Source of the DNA: Anthoceros angustus
Lineage: Eukaryota; Streptophyta; Anthocerotopsida; Anthocerotales; Anthocerotaceae
Direction of reading: 5' to 3'
Assembly: GCA_010909165.1 (NCBI GenBank)
Contig: MU008232.1
Location: 29,788-93,787, forward strand
DNA length: 64,000 nucleotides
The position numbers were made by a program, and so were the translations under genes. The notes beneath the pieces were generated by a model. The model saw only the letters and a list, made by a program, of their open reading frames with translations, was not told the DNA's origin and did no database searches. This document shows, one piece after another, positions 20,980-31,130 of this stretch. Positions within the stretch are counted from its first letter, which is position 1; each line of letters opens with the position of its first letter.

Positions 20980-23930
20980 CTTGAGACAATTCAACTTCCC
21001 TACATACGTAATGGCGCTGGCCAATGGCGATCTTATGGCCATGGCGCGGGCTATATCGATCGGAGGCAGCCCTTGCGTTGCAGAGAGGAATGCTCTGATC
21101 CTCTCTTCGGCCAGTCGAAGCATTCGCCAAGTTTATGGCGAGCGGAGGAGGAGGCTCGAGAATCGCTCTCCTTGAGAGGACGAATGGGAAGAGAATTTCC
21201 ACTACCACAATCCCACAAGAGATTTTGGATTTGGTGGAGGAGGCATGAAGGCCAAAACCAAGAACGGATGGAAGACGGACAACATCAAGGAGCTGAAGTG
21301 AGGCTCTTTGCCAAGATTGTCTTAGGATTGGTCAATTATCAGCGCACCTCCTACTTGCAATTTCCTGCAGATTCTTGTGGAAGATCACTCGAGGGGCCAA
21401 GCCGGGTTGGGGGACCATCATGTATGAGGCCTATATCCATCACAGGGAGAAACTCCTCAGACCCAACACGGTGGATGAAGGAGGAGAAAGGCCGTGCTAT
21501 CTTAGCACCTATTTGGTGCACTTGTGGGAGACGGAGGGGCTCTCGACCAGCAAGGAGCTTGAGGATGCTTGGCATCCTTTCGAAATTATACACCTCAGGC
21601 CAAGCTTGGAGAGGCCTTTGCCCTTTGCTTTGAGGAAGACCATGGGAGCGAAAACCTCTTCAAGTGCCGCCGAGTGAGGAGGTGGGCGGCGCCGTGGGAT
21701 TGCCGAGGTGGGGGATTTTCCTCACATGAGGAGCCTTGGAGGAGACCGGGAAATGCAGGCCATAGAAGGCCAAGTGGTGGTCTATGAGGCACTCCTACCA
21801 CGGTAGGAGTGCAGCCTATCATGGTAGGAGGACAGCCTACCGCGGTAGGAGAGACAACCCCAAGGGTGGGAGGATTCCCACCATCTCATGGGTGCCAGAC
21901 AAGAGGCACCCGTCAACCTACCCTGGTAGCCAACCTACCGAGGTAGGCAAGCAACCAGTGGGGACTCAACCTGCGGTAGGCAGCCTGTAGGCAGGCAGCC
22001 CATGGCGGTAGGGAAGAGGAAGGAGGGGCCAGGCGCCAAAGGCTGCGCCTAGGCCACCATCACCAGCTAGGAGGAAGGGGGATGGGACGCATGAGGCCTA
22101 CCCCCTGCATGATGGCGACGCCAGATGCTGGAGATTTCCGGCACAAGACCCGGAGGCGGTGGGGCCTCTCGGAGATTTCGAGTGCAGCGAGGCACTTAGC
22201 CGAGTAGATCTGAAGGCGAGGGAAGTGACAACCTCCCTCTTGGCATGCCGGAGGAGGTCCGGTGAACAAGGCCTGTGGAGATGGCGGAAGGCAGCGGGAC
22301 CAAGTGGCACTGAGGCCATGGAGTCGATGAGGCAGCCAAGTTGGGGAAGGGGAGAACCTCCGACCAAGTCATCATGGACCACCGGAGGAGGAGAAGGCCC
22401 CTGAGGGAAGCTGTCCCAAGCGGAGGAGAGGGCTGTTCGTGCCAGCCAACGAGACACATGGAGGCAAAAGGCGGAAGACCATTTTGCCCAACTAGAGCAG
22501 GAGCGAGAAGTCGAGGCTCTAGGAGAGAAGCAAGCAATCCAGGTGGAGGCACAAGAGCAAGTGTTGGCCACCCAAGCCATCAAAATCCGGGACATGGAGG
22601 AAGAATTGCGGAGGACCCGGTTGAGTTTGGAGGTGAGGCGCGCACTGATCACCCAAGACCTCCAAGTGCAAGGGCCGGAGCGTGAGAAGAATTCTTGGGA
22701 GGAGCGGGAGAAACTTGCCAAGCAAATGGCTGATTTGGAACAAAGAAGGTTCCAGAGGAGGAGCACCACAAGAAGATGGTGCAGGATGCCGGTGGTTAGG
22801 AGGAGAAGGTTTGGATTATGCCCTTCAATCGAAACTAACCAGCCAGCTCAAGGAAGCTAAGGAGGAGAATGTTGCCTCCATGTGAGGGTAGGAGAATTGA
22901 CGATGGCAAGGGACGCCTACAAGGGTAGGTGTGAAGATGGAGAATGGCCCCGAGCTCGATGACCTTCAAATGCAATACCACGAGGAGCCCATCTCCATAT
23001 TAGGATATTGAAGGCCAACAATGAGGTGTTGCGCCAAGAGGAGGACTTTAGGTCCCCATGATGATGATCGGAGGAGTCGCTAGTGCAGCGGAGGCCTCAT
23101 TTTGACGAGGCCCGGTGACATGGACTCAGGAGTTCGGAGAAATAGGGACTGAGGAGAGACCGCAAGGAAGGAGATGGCGGAAAGCAAGGTGGGAGGTCAG
23201 CCTACCCTTGCAGGAGGTCAGCCTACCCTCAGAGGTCACTCTACCAGTGGGTGACCACCCATGCCCGTGGGTTGCCGACCTATTGCAGAGGGACAAGGAC
23301 CTACGGACGTGGGTCCAGAGGAGGCAGAGGCCATGGGCCCGGCTGAGGATGGAAAGGCCAGGGGGACCAGCGACATGCCCCCTAGGAGAGAAGACAGGCG
23401 GTGGAGGGCAGCCCGGAAGAAACCAAGGACGGGCCCAACCCATCAAGGAGCAGGAAGGGGTGAGAAATTCCCTCACCCCACGGATAAGAGAGGAGCCGGG
23501 GCCCGAGAGGAGTCCAGCACAAAGAAGGCCCGGAAGAATCGGTGACAACATCGGTCGGCCGAATGGGGAAGGATCTTTGAAGAAATGCTCCATGATAGGT
23601 ATGGACAAATCAACAATAGGAAGGGAGCCAAGAGGACCTTACCCGAGGAAGTCTTCACGCTGAGAAAGAGGAAGGAGAACAAGGAAAGGGACCAACCTAC
23701 CATGGTAGGTGGTCAACCTAGGTAGTGCCGGACTACGCAGAGGGTGACTTTGGAGGAGCGCGGCCGCCCGGAGCTGAAGAAGGGCCATTTGTGAACAAGG
23801 ACGGGCGCGATTGCACAAGGATGCGAAGGATCGGGCGCGCCTCGAGAAGAAGGGGGAAAGATTTACACAGCCGAAAAGACGGCTAGGGAAGGGCCGAGAG
23901 CAAAAAGGGATGAGGAAGCCAATCAGCAAA
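20980..23930 (+). pseudogene. Unidentified repeat-derived coding remnant with coiled coil and GQPT repeats
   Basis: I do not recognise the family. Plus-strand frames that seem once continuous include KIVLGLVNYQRTSYLQFPA (21313-21370), a 100-codon frame at 21375-21677 (GAKPGWGTIMYEAYIHHREK, CYLSTYLVHLWETEGL), a charged coiled-coil-like frame at 22543-22860 (IRDMEEELRRTRLSLEVRR), and basic or acidic low-complexity frames at 23115-23663. Two stretches (21790-21990, 23200-23260) encode runs of Gly-Gln-Pro-Thr-x-x-Gly whose codons form CCTACC-n-GGTAGG palindromes. The design (helical domain, coiled coil, disordered tail) resembles a retroelement Gag or structural protein. It abuts the truncated copia B at 20.9 kb. 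Confidence 0.4.
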
Positions 23931-23939
23931 AGATGCACA

Positions 23940-25500
23940 CCCGCCCAGATAGGAATTGAAATTGGTCAAAGACCATAAATGTGCTTTAGATGAGAAGGAT
24001 AAGGTAGGTTGAATAATTGACATAGGTAGAATTGCTAGAATAGAATTTACCTAGGATCAACCGGTCGATTTGGACGCTAGGACTTAAATCGTGGTAGGAA
24101 ATTATAAAATATTTGGAAAGGTGGCTGCAATAGGTCACCCAAGGGAGGTTGTATGTGGAAGGCCTCCTATACGAGGAGGAGGATTTCACAAAGTAAAGTA
24201 TCACATCTTCCATACTGTGAGTCCTTTGCTCCTTGTAAAGGAATTTGTTGGTAGCCAACGCGTCTGGTAGAGAGGAAGTTTGCGGTGGTGAGTGCTTGGT
24301 AGAGGCTTGCTCCTGCGAGCATCTCGAGTTGCTCCCCTTGTGAATGGTTCTTTGTGAAATTGCTTTGCTTTGGGTGTGTGGCGATGCCCAAGGAACTCGC
24401 TTGAGGCTAGACTACAGGAAAGACTCCAGGTTCTTTGTCGGTGTCAAACTCAACCAGCCCAAGGAAGAACTTGGGCTGACCCGGTTGTGCGTGGAGGCGG
24501 CCAGGCCGGTGAGCTTGAATTGAGGTTAGATTAGGAGGAGGATGAGGAGATGATTTGAGCATTGAGGAGAATGATGAGTGGATGATGAGTAGAGGATTAG
24601 AGTGTAGGCCATAGTGGAAGGCCACAAGCCTAAGGATGAATCCCAAATGCAAGTGAGAGGCGCTCTCCACATGTGGAGAAGATTGGTCTTAGAAGAAGGG
24701 ACGAAATTGCGGTGTGGGTCGGGGGTCCTTGGGCGCGTGATGCACTCCCTTAAGGCATAAAAGTGATATTCAGCGATGCATCGCTGGGACCTATACGAGC
24801 ATGAGAGCGAGCAAGAGAGACGCCGAAGATAACTTCCATAAGTGATCAAGAGACTATAAAAGAGTTTTTGTGTGTAACTGCTTTTATGACCTTAATAAAT
24901 GACTCTATTAACTTAAGTTGAATATCCGTTGAGTTAGGGTCCGAAACCCTAACGGAATGTACTCCCCTCGCACCTAACTCAAAAGGGATCATCCTGTTTA
25001 GAGCGGTCCGAGGCGTGACGCCATCTCCACGAATAAAGACTGAGGCTCGAATCGCCACTCATGAACTCCATGGCGGATCCTTGCTTGCGCTCACTGCGCA
25101 AGAGCTACGCAATCGCCGCGACTAGCCTTGTTGGATCCGATGTCCGCTAAGCTTGAGGCGCGACACCACAAGCGGGAGGCCATGCAAAGGTTGGCCTTTG
25201 TGAGGAGAAGGCACTTGCTGCTGGAGAGACACAGGTCGAAGTCCCGGGGAGAAAACAGAGGGCCACTAGAACCTTCTCGCGCTTGCATCAGGGTGGCGAG
25301 AGAAGCGGCGGGATCTTCATGGCGGTGAGCTGCCGCTTACCAAGAACCACAGGTAGGGTCCGAAGCAAAAAGGGGTGATGAGGCAGCGGTCCTAATTGTA
25401 TTACCTTTATGCTTCATCGGGGTGCTTGTGATGTGTGTATGTGTAGGCCTCGCCCAGATAGTCTTTAAGGTCACACAGAGGCGTTTGCGAGGATGCCCAA
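23940..25500. other. No gene recognised
   Basis: Mixed repeat-like DNA. Short frames such as the one at 25128-25328 show no domain. Part of it may be an LTR or flank of the neighbouring elements, but no matching partner was found in the window. Confidence 0.4.
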
Positions 25501-25526
25501 ACTCAGCGGTGACGTCCTAGCTCAGC

Positions 25527-26150
25527 CTACTCGCCATGAGCCCATGTTATCGCTGGTTGAGATAAGTCCTGACTTCTTAAGCCTAGGGAGCTTCTGTGTT
25601 GCTCATGTGTAGCTTTTGGGAGGCCCTTAGTCAGCAGGTCTGCAACGTTATCTGATGTATGAACATATTGCAACTTGATAACTCCTGTTTCCATTGCTTG
25701 GCGGATAAAGTGAAATTGGATCTCGATATGCTTAGATCGAGCATGCAAGATGGGATTTGCAGTGAGTGCAATAGCTGATTGGTTATCGCATTGCAGTAGT
25801 GTTGCATCTGGTTGCTGCCAATGTATACCCTTAAGAAATTGCCTAACCCACATAATCTCGCGTGCAGCTAGGGACAGTGCTCCGTATTCAGCCTCGGTTG
25901 AGGAGAGGCTAACTGTGGTCAATTTCTTCGACTGCCAACTGATGGCTGAACCACAGAGAATCAAACAGTATGCAGCTATGGACTTACGTGAATCTACGTC
26001 ACCTGCCCAGTCCGCATCCGAGTAGGAGGTGAGGGTTGAACTTCTGCTGCGGTATTGAATAAAATAGTCCTCGAGTGCCCTTAAGATAGCGTAGGACTCT
26101 CTTCTGATCCGAGCTTCTGCGTGGTTAGCGAGGAAAGCGTGACACGACAC
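25527..26150 (-). CDS. RNase H domain of copia C
   Basis: This frame of 207 codons contains the copia RNase HI motifs SYSDADWAGD, STEAEYGAL, LLQCDNQSAI and HTSDNVADLLTKGL in order; all four acidic positions are visible. RNase H removes the RNA strand after reverse transcription. It ends with LSQPAITWAHGE, near the usual end of pol. The frame differs from that of the RT piece just upstream, so it is not expressed as a working polyprotein. Confidence 0.88.
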   Translation of the reverse strand: MSCHAFLANHAEARIRRESYAILRALEDYFIQYRSRSSTLTSYSDADWAGDVDSRKSIAAYCLILCGSAISWQSKKLTTVSLSSTEAEYGALSLAAREIMWVRQFLKGIHWQQPDATLLQCDNQSAIALTANPILHARSKHIEIQFHFIRQAMETGVIKLQYVHTSDNVADLLTKGLPKATHEQHRSSLGLRSQDLSQPAITWAHGE

Positions 26151-26178
26151 CTACACTGAGAGATGTCGGCCCAACCAG

Positions 26179-26928
26179 CTAAGTATAACAAGCTACCCTG
26201 ACTTCTCTATAGGGAACTTGAGCCATTTCAGCACAATCTGCAGGGGTAGTTGGACAGTCTTCTATAGATAGCCTATCTCCAGCAGCTATGGGTGTTGTGA
26301 CTGGATGCAGATCTGTAAGGTTAAATTTAAACAGTAGTTGCTTGATGAAGTGAGACTGATGGATTGTGACGCAGGTTCTATCTGGACTAAAATTGAATTG
26401 GATGCCCAGGGCAAATTTCATGGGACCCACATCTGTCATGTCCCACTCTTGGGACAGTTCATGCTTCATGTCCTTAAGAATTTGATCATCACTTGCAAAA
26501 GGAAGTTGTCGCCAACGTAAGGGCAATGATGCATAAGCTGCTGACCTCTTCAAGACATATACTCTGATCCGCCATAAGAGGTAAGAATCCAAGTTGTCGC
26601 AGCTTGGTTGTTGCCTTGTGTTCCGGATCTGAGGCATTGCTTCAGCCGTATATTGACCCGGTAATTTGCATACCTTTGCAGGATCACGAATGCCTCGCTC
26701 TGCGCATATAACCTCATCAAGAGGACCATTCAAGAAGAAGGCGGTCTTGACGTCTATCGATGGAATAGAAGCTTGTGCTTCACCGCATAGCATAAGAGTA
26801 TCCTCATGGAAGTTGGTTTCACAACTGAAAGTTTCGTTGTAATCTAGACCATGCACACAGTGTAGCTCTGGGCTACCATACGCCAAGCGAACGATGCCAT
26901 GCCATCGGTGAAGTTTCAATTTGAACAC
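26179..26928 (-). pseudogene. Reverse transcriptase of copia C, inactive
   Basis: An open frame of 249 codons carries RT motifs: DYNETFS (26830), SIDVKTAFFLNGPLDEVI (26710-26760) and MKFALGIQFNF (26385-26420). The catalytic YVDD is not in the main frame; an alternate frame at about 26510-26525 shows YVGDN, so the first catalytic Asp is Gly. Internal frame changes near 26500-26650 disturb the palm. It belongs to element C and lies between the integrase and RNase H frames. Confidence 0.85.
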
Positions 26929-27397
26929 CCATTTTGAAGTGATGGCCGCCTACGAGGAGGTAAGGTAACAAGCTCCATGTTTTGTTGTCAATTAGGCTTG
27001 CATATTCCGGAGTCAATAGCTTTCTTCCATTACGCCTTGTAAGGCCAACAAAGCTTCCTTATATGTGAGGTGTTTCGGAGGGTCAAGGATGGTTCTGGCC
27101 TGCAAAGACATTAGCTAGGCTAAGTTTGTATGTAAGTGGGTAAGGAACTAAAGTATCACCAGTTCATAAGGTTTCTCTAACCACTCATGTCTAGGGCGAT
27201 GAGTTCTGGTTGATCTTCGTAGAGAAGGTATCTCCTGTTCTATGGCAGGAAACTGTTTGGGTTCAATGGGACAGATAATAGCATCTAATGTATCTGGATC
27301 GTGTGCAGGAGGTTCTGTAGCTTGGGAATCATCCGACCTTTATAGGGTCAGGTTGTTCGTGCTACAAGAGGTGGTGGGTCGAGCAATGGAGGTAGAT

Positions 27398-29785
27398 TCA
27401 TGAGGAATGACAGGGCAACAGAATTCGTAAGTCTGAAGGAAAAATAGAGATGTCTGTGCCTACCTCGTCGTCTGTAGGGGTGTGTCCATGTATGGATTGT
27501 GCTGAAAGAGGCTTGTGGCTTGTGACAGATTCGTGATGAGAGGAAACTATAAAGCTCTCGTTGAAGCTCACACTTCTAGCCAAAGTAAGCTGTCTTGTTT
27601 GTGGATTATAGAGTTTGTAGCCTTTCGCTTGTTCTGAATAACCCACAAATACATGTTTAGTAGCCTTGTTGTCCATCTTACCCCTTTTGTCTGCTGGGAT
27701 ATAGGCGTACGCTGCTGCACCGAAAATTCTGAGGTGTCCGATTCTTGGTTTGTGACCACACCATCGCTCGAAAGGAGTGTAACTGAATGAAGGCTTAACG
27801 GGAATCCTGTTGTGTACATAATTCACGGCTGCTACAGCCTCGGCCCAATACCCTCGGGTAAGCCCAGCTGAAGAAAGGGTGGCTCGACAGCGTTCTTGCA
27901 ACGTGCGATTGTACCTCTCTGCATAACTGTTCTGAGCTGGGTGGTATGGAACTGAAAGCTGGTGAAGTATACCTTTTTGTCTGCAGTATGACTGAAATTC
28001 ATTGCTAAGGTATTCCAAAGCGTTATCACTTCTAAGTTTCTTCAGTGTACGTCCAGTCTGGGTTTCTGCCATTTGTACATAGTCGACAAACTTTTCATAG
28101 GTTTGGTGACGGTGATGCAGAAAATACAGGCAGCTGTAGTGACTCCATTCGTCAAGGAACAGCAAGAAATATGTGGCGCCACCAAAGGAGGTAGTAGACA
28201 TTGGCCCACAGATGTCTGAATGCACGACATCCAACAAACCTGCTGCTTTGGTGGGCTCTGGATCATTGTATGGCTTCTGTGCCATTTTGCCAATCTGGCA
28301 ATCTTCACAAAAAAGGTGATCCTGTACTTTGAAAGAGATTGGGTCTTTGTATAGTTCTGGGTTGCTGATTATCTGACGAATGTATGTGATGCTCGGGTGA
28401 CACAATCTGCTGTGCCAGAGAAAGCTCTTGTCAACATCTGGTTTTGCATCAACTACTAAACCACGAGGTTGTGCTACAGTAGTATCGAATTGATACAAGT
28501 CATGGTAAGTGATTCCTTCTCCAAGTATTTGAGAATGGTTGTTTGCTGATGTCACCACACAGCCTGCTGGTGAAAAACATACACGCAGATCATGGTCTGC
28601 TACAAGTTTCCTCACTGATAACAAGTTCTTCGTCATGCTAGGTACATGGAGAACGCCTAAGAGCCGAATTTCCTGCCCCCCACTGAGAGGAAACAGCACA
28701 TCTCCATAGCCAGCAATAGCCAAACCACTATCATCGCCAAGTAAGACGAACTGGCTGGTTGGCGCCGACTTGTAAGTGACAAACTTGTCCTTCGATAGGC
28801 AGATGTGATGTGTGGCTCCTGAATCCAGGAACCACATGTTAGTATCAGCTTGTGTGAGAGATAAACATACCGCGAGGATGGTTGGCGGCTTGGCAGCTGT
28901 CTGTGTGCCACTGGTCTGTCCACGAGTCACTACATGTGACTCTGCACCGGGAGGTGCATCACGGCGAGGCTCTCCGGCTCGCTTCTTCCGGCATTCTGAT
29001 TCGAAATGCCCCGGAATTTTGCACCAATGACATGTGCCTTTTTTCTTCAGACCAGGATTGAAGGAGGAGGGTGCTGTATATGGTCGTCCTCGTCCACGAC
29101 CTCGCCCTCGACTACGTCCTCTGAAGGTGTAGAGGACTTGAGAGGTATATTGTTGACCTCGTCCAGTAGCAATTCTGCTGGACTCTTCTTCCAAAAGCGC
29201 ACCAACCACTTGTGATAAGGTGACTTTCGCTCCTGCTTGATGTGTGAAGGATGTTTGCGTAGTAACAAAGGCTCTGTAGCTTTGGGGCAGTGATGTAAGG
29301 AGGACAGTCACTGCTTGCTTCTCCGACAAGACCTCTCCACAAGATGATAGCTTGGCGCGCAAGGTCCTGAACCTGTGCATGTGGTGCTCAACGCTATCAT
29401 TATCTCTCATTCGGAGACCATAGAGCTGTCTTGTAGCATTAATGAGAGACATGCCATCCTTAGCTGCAAACATGTCCTTAAACAATGTCCAAATCTCTGC
29501 AGCAGTTTTCTGCCCTAAGGTATGTTGGATCATGTTTCTGTCAAGAGCAGCAATTAGGATGCAGCGTGCTCTTTTATCTTGCTTTGTCCATACTTCGATT
29601 TCTGCTGAAGTGCCTTTAGGTGTAGCTAATGCTGGATTTGTTATCTTGCCGAGCACTATGTCCAGCAGATCGTGTTCCTCGAAGATGGACTCCATGCGAA
29701 GTTCCCAAATTGGGTAATCGGTTCCATTGAACCTGTCTTTGTCCTTTATGTCAACCTTAAAAGTGTTGTTGGTATTGTTTATTAC
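27398..29785 (-). CDS. Copia C Gag-protease-integrase polyprotein, 5' end incomplete
   Basis: The frame encodes 765 residues from Met at 29695, and stays open upstream to the N with about 30 more residues that belong to Gag (DRFNGTDYPIWELRM). Domains in order, by residues from that Met: UBN2-type Gag about 1-190; RG-rich stretch; zinc knuckle CHWCKIPGHFESEC about 221-234; protease LDSGATHHIC about 289-298; GAG-pre-integrase/zinc site H-x-H and C-x2-C about 428-466; integrase core with HSDICGPM, SDNALEYLS and the Asn-Ser-Tyr-Ala-Glu segment. The protein matures element particles and inserts cDNA. A frame change near 27420 ends it before RT. Confidence 0.9.
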   Translation of the reverse strand, partial: VINNTNNTFKVDIKDKDRFNGTDYPIWELRMESIFEEHDLLDIVLGKITNPALATPKGTSAEIEVWTKQDKRARCILIAALDRNMIQHTLGQKTAAEIWTLFKDMFAAKDGMSLINATRQLYGLRMRDNDSVEHHMHRFRTLRAKLSSCGEVLSEKQAVTVLLTSLPQSYRAFVTTQTSFTHQAGAKVTLSQVVGALLEEESSRIATGRGQQYTSQVLYTFRGRSRGRGRGRGRPYTAPSSFNPGLKKKGTCHWCKIPGHFESECRKKRAGEPRRDAPPGAESHVVTRGQTSGTQTAAKPPTILAVCLSLTQADTNMWFLDSGATHHICLSKDKFVTYKSAPTSQFVLLGDDSGLAIAGYGDVLFPLSGGQEIRLLGVLHVPSMTKNLLSVRKLVADHDLRVCFSPAGCVVTSANNHSQILGEGITYHDLYQFDTTVAQPRGLVVDAKPDVDKSFLWHSRLCHPSITYIRQIISNPELYKDPISFKVQDHLFCEDCQIGKMAQKPYNDPEPTKAAGLLDVVHSDICGPMSTTSFGGATYFLLFLDEWSHYSCLYFLHHRHQTYEKFVDYVQMAETQTGRTLKKLRSDNALEYLSNEFQSYCRQKGILHQLSVPYHPAQNSYAERYNRTLQERCRATLSSAGLTRGYWAEAVAAVNYVHNRIPVKPSFSYTPFERWCGHKPRIGHLRIFGAAAYAYIPADKRGKMDNKATKHVFVGYSEQAKGYKLYNPQTRQLTLARSVSFNESFIVSSHHESVTSHKPLSAQSIHGHTPTDDEVGTDISIFPSDLRILLPCHSS

Positions 29786-29786
29786 N
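29786..29786. other. Single ambiguous base (N) at an element boundary
   Basis: The only N in the window lies exactly where copia C Gag coding stops and a gypsy Gag zinc-knuckle coding strand begins. It may mark an assembly join or a patched gap. Confidence 0.8.
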
Positions 29787-31130
29787 GTGCCATGTGCTCG
29801 GGACTCCCACAGCGATTACATGTGCCTTCCACAGTGCTGCAGCACCTGCTTTAGCAGTTTAGCCTGGTTACTCGGACTGATCCTGAGGTCCGCCCCAGCA
29901 GTCACCCCTTTGCTGCCGAACATGGTCTAGTAGTGGGTGAATGCCTTGGAATGCGGGAGGCATAGGCAGAAAAGGCAATTTCCTTGCGCTCTGCCTCCTC
30001 GTGCACCTGTTCAAGGGTGTACCGGTCTCCGTACTTGTCCACCAGAGGTGACAAGCTGGAAATGGAACAAGTCCCTTCCAGCGCTAAGTAAGGAACTTCT
30101 CCGCCTCCTGATCTGTGAGCATTCCGGTCCCTTCACGCAACTGCAGCCGAAGGTCATCACTGTCTCCCTTTCTTGCGCAAAGCTAGCAAGCTCAGCGATC
30201 TCTGGCGTCTTGAGTGGAAACGCCTTCTCCAGAATCTGCAGAAACTCCTCCACCGGGTTGGCATGTTTGGGCGTGTGAATGAACTCATCCACTCCCAAAG
30301 TGGCTGTTCTCTCGCTGCAGTCAAGCTGGTGACTGTGGGTGGAGGCTCTGGGCGGATCCATCAGCGATCCCAGCGCAATGATCCCGAGGCCAACTTTGCA
30401 TTGTAGGCCAGCTGCAACGCATTCTGAAAGATCGGGTTAGGAGTGGCTGCTGTGGACAGCAACTCAACCTGGTGGACCTCATACAAATCCAGCGCTTCAT
30501 CATCAAGTAGCTGGACAACTGCTCGAACATGTACCGATGATTGTACGCGTTCCATGCTTGAACTTCACTCGGTGATCATGCTGTTGACAAACAGCTTGAA
30601 GTCCGCAATGGTTATGTACCAGGCCTTCCGCTCCTGCCTGTAAGAGGTTCCTCCTCCCTCCATAGCGTCTGAATCTTGGATAGATCTTGGTCCAAGTGGA
30701 GTTGGAGTTGAGACTGTCCAGTATGGTTGAGCCTGGGACTGCTGTGTTGGGACTCCCAAGTGTGGTGCCCACAGGACTATCCCAAGTATGGGTGCCCTGG
30801 GACTGTCCAGTATAGGTGCCTGGGGCTGTCCCAAGTATGGTGCCCCAGGGGTATCCCGAATATGGGTGCCCCTGGGACTGTCCCAGTATAGGTGTTCCTG
30901 GGACTGTCCCATAGGGGTGCCCCTCGTATGGGTGCCCGGGACTGTCCCAGGATGGCTTGGGACTCATGTAAAGACTGTCCCAGTATGGACGGGCCTCCTC
31001 CTCCTCGGAATCAAGGTTGTCCCTGATGTAGCGAGCTCGATCAAGGGAGACCCGTTGTCCACAGATCTTGAGGTAGCGGGTGGTGTCCCGGGCCTAATGT
31101 TATCCTCCACCTCCTCTACCCAGCTGTTGT
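29787..31130 (-). pseudogene. Ty3/gypsy Gag, element D
   Basis: Minus-strand frames give a gypsy-type Gag. A Pro/Gly-rich N-terminal part encoded by a minisatellite (30965-30705) precedes AWYITIADFKLFVNSMITE (30560-30625), an NALQLAYNAKLASGS segment (about 30400), then VEEFLQILEKAFPLKTPEIA and FAQERETVMTF (30160-30270). The end is a zinc knuckle CNRCGSPEH (about 29795-29821). Several frame changes occur (near 30360 and 30000). Protease and RT should follow to the left but the sequence switches to copia C at the N. Gag binds element RNA. Confidence 0.65.
30705..30985 (-). repeat. Minisatellite within gypsy D gag
   Basis: Units of about 21-30 bases built from GGGACTGTCCCA, GTAT(A/G)GGTG and CCCCTGGG recur about eight times with variation. 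On the sense strand they encode a Gly/Pro/Gln/Tyr-rich chain (GHPYSGYPWGTI, GQSQGT). GGGACTGTCCC is itself palindromic apart from its centre. Confidence 0.75.

Larger units (their letters stand above)
25527..29785 (-). mobile_element. Ty1/copia retrotransposon C, LTRs not visible
   Basis: Minus-strand gag, protease, integrase, RT and RNase H follow in copia order. The internal region stops abruptly at the N at 29786, where the Gag start is met, so no 5' LTR or primer-binding site is seen. No clear polypurine tract or LTR was found below 25527. The first 2.4 kb is one open frame, while the RT part is broken. This is the best preserved coding stretch among the copia elements here. Confidence 0.9.
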
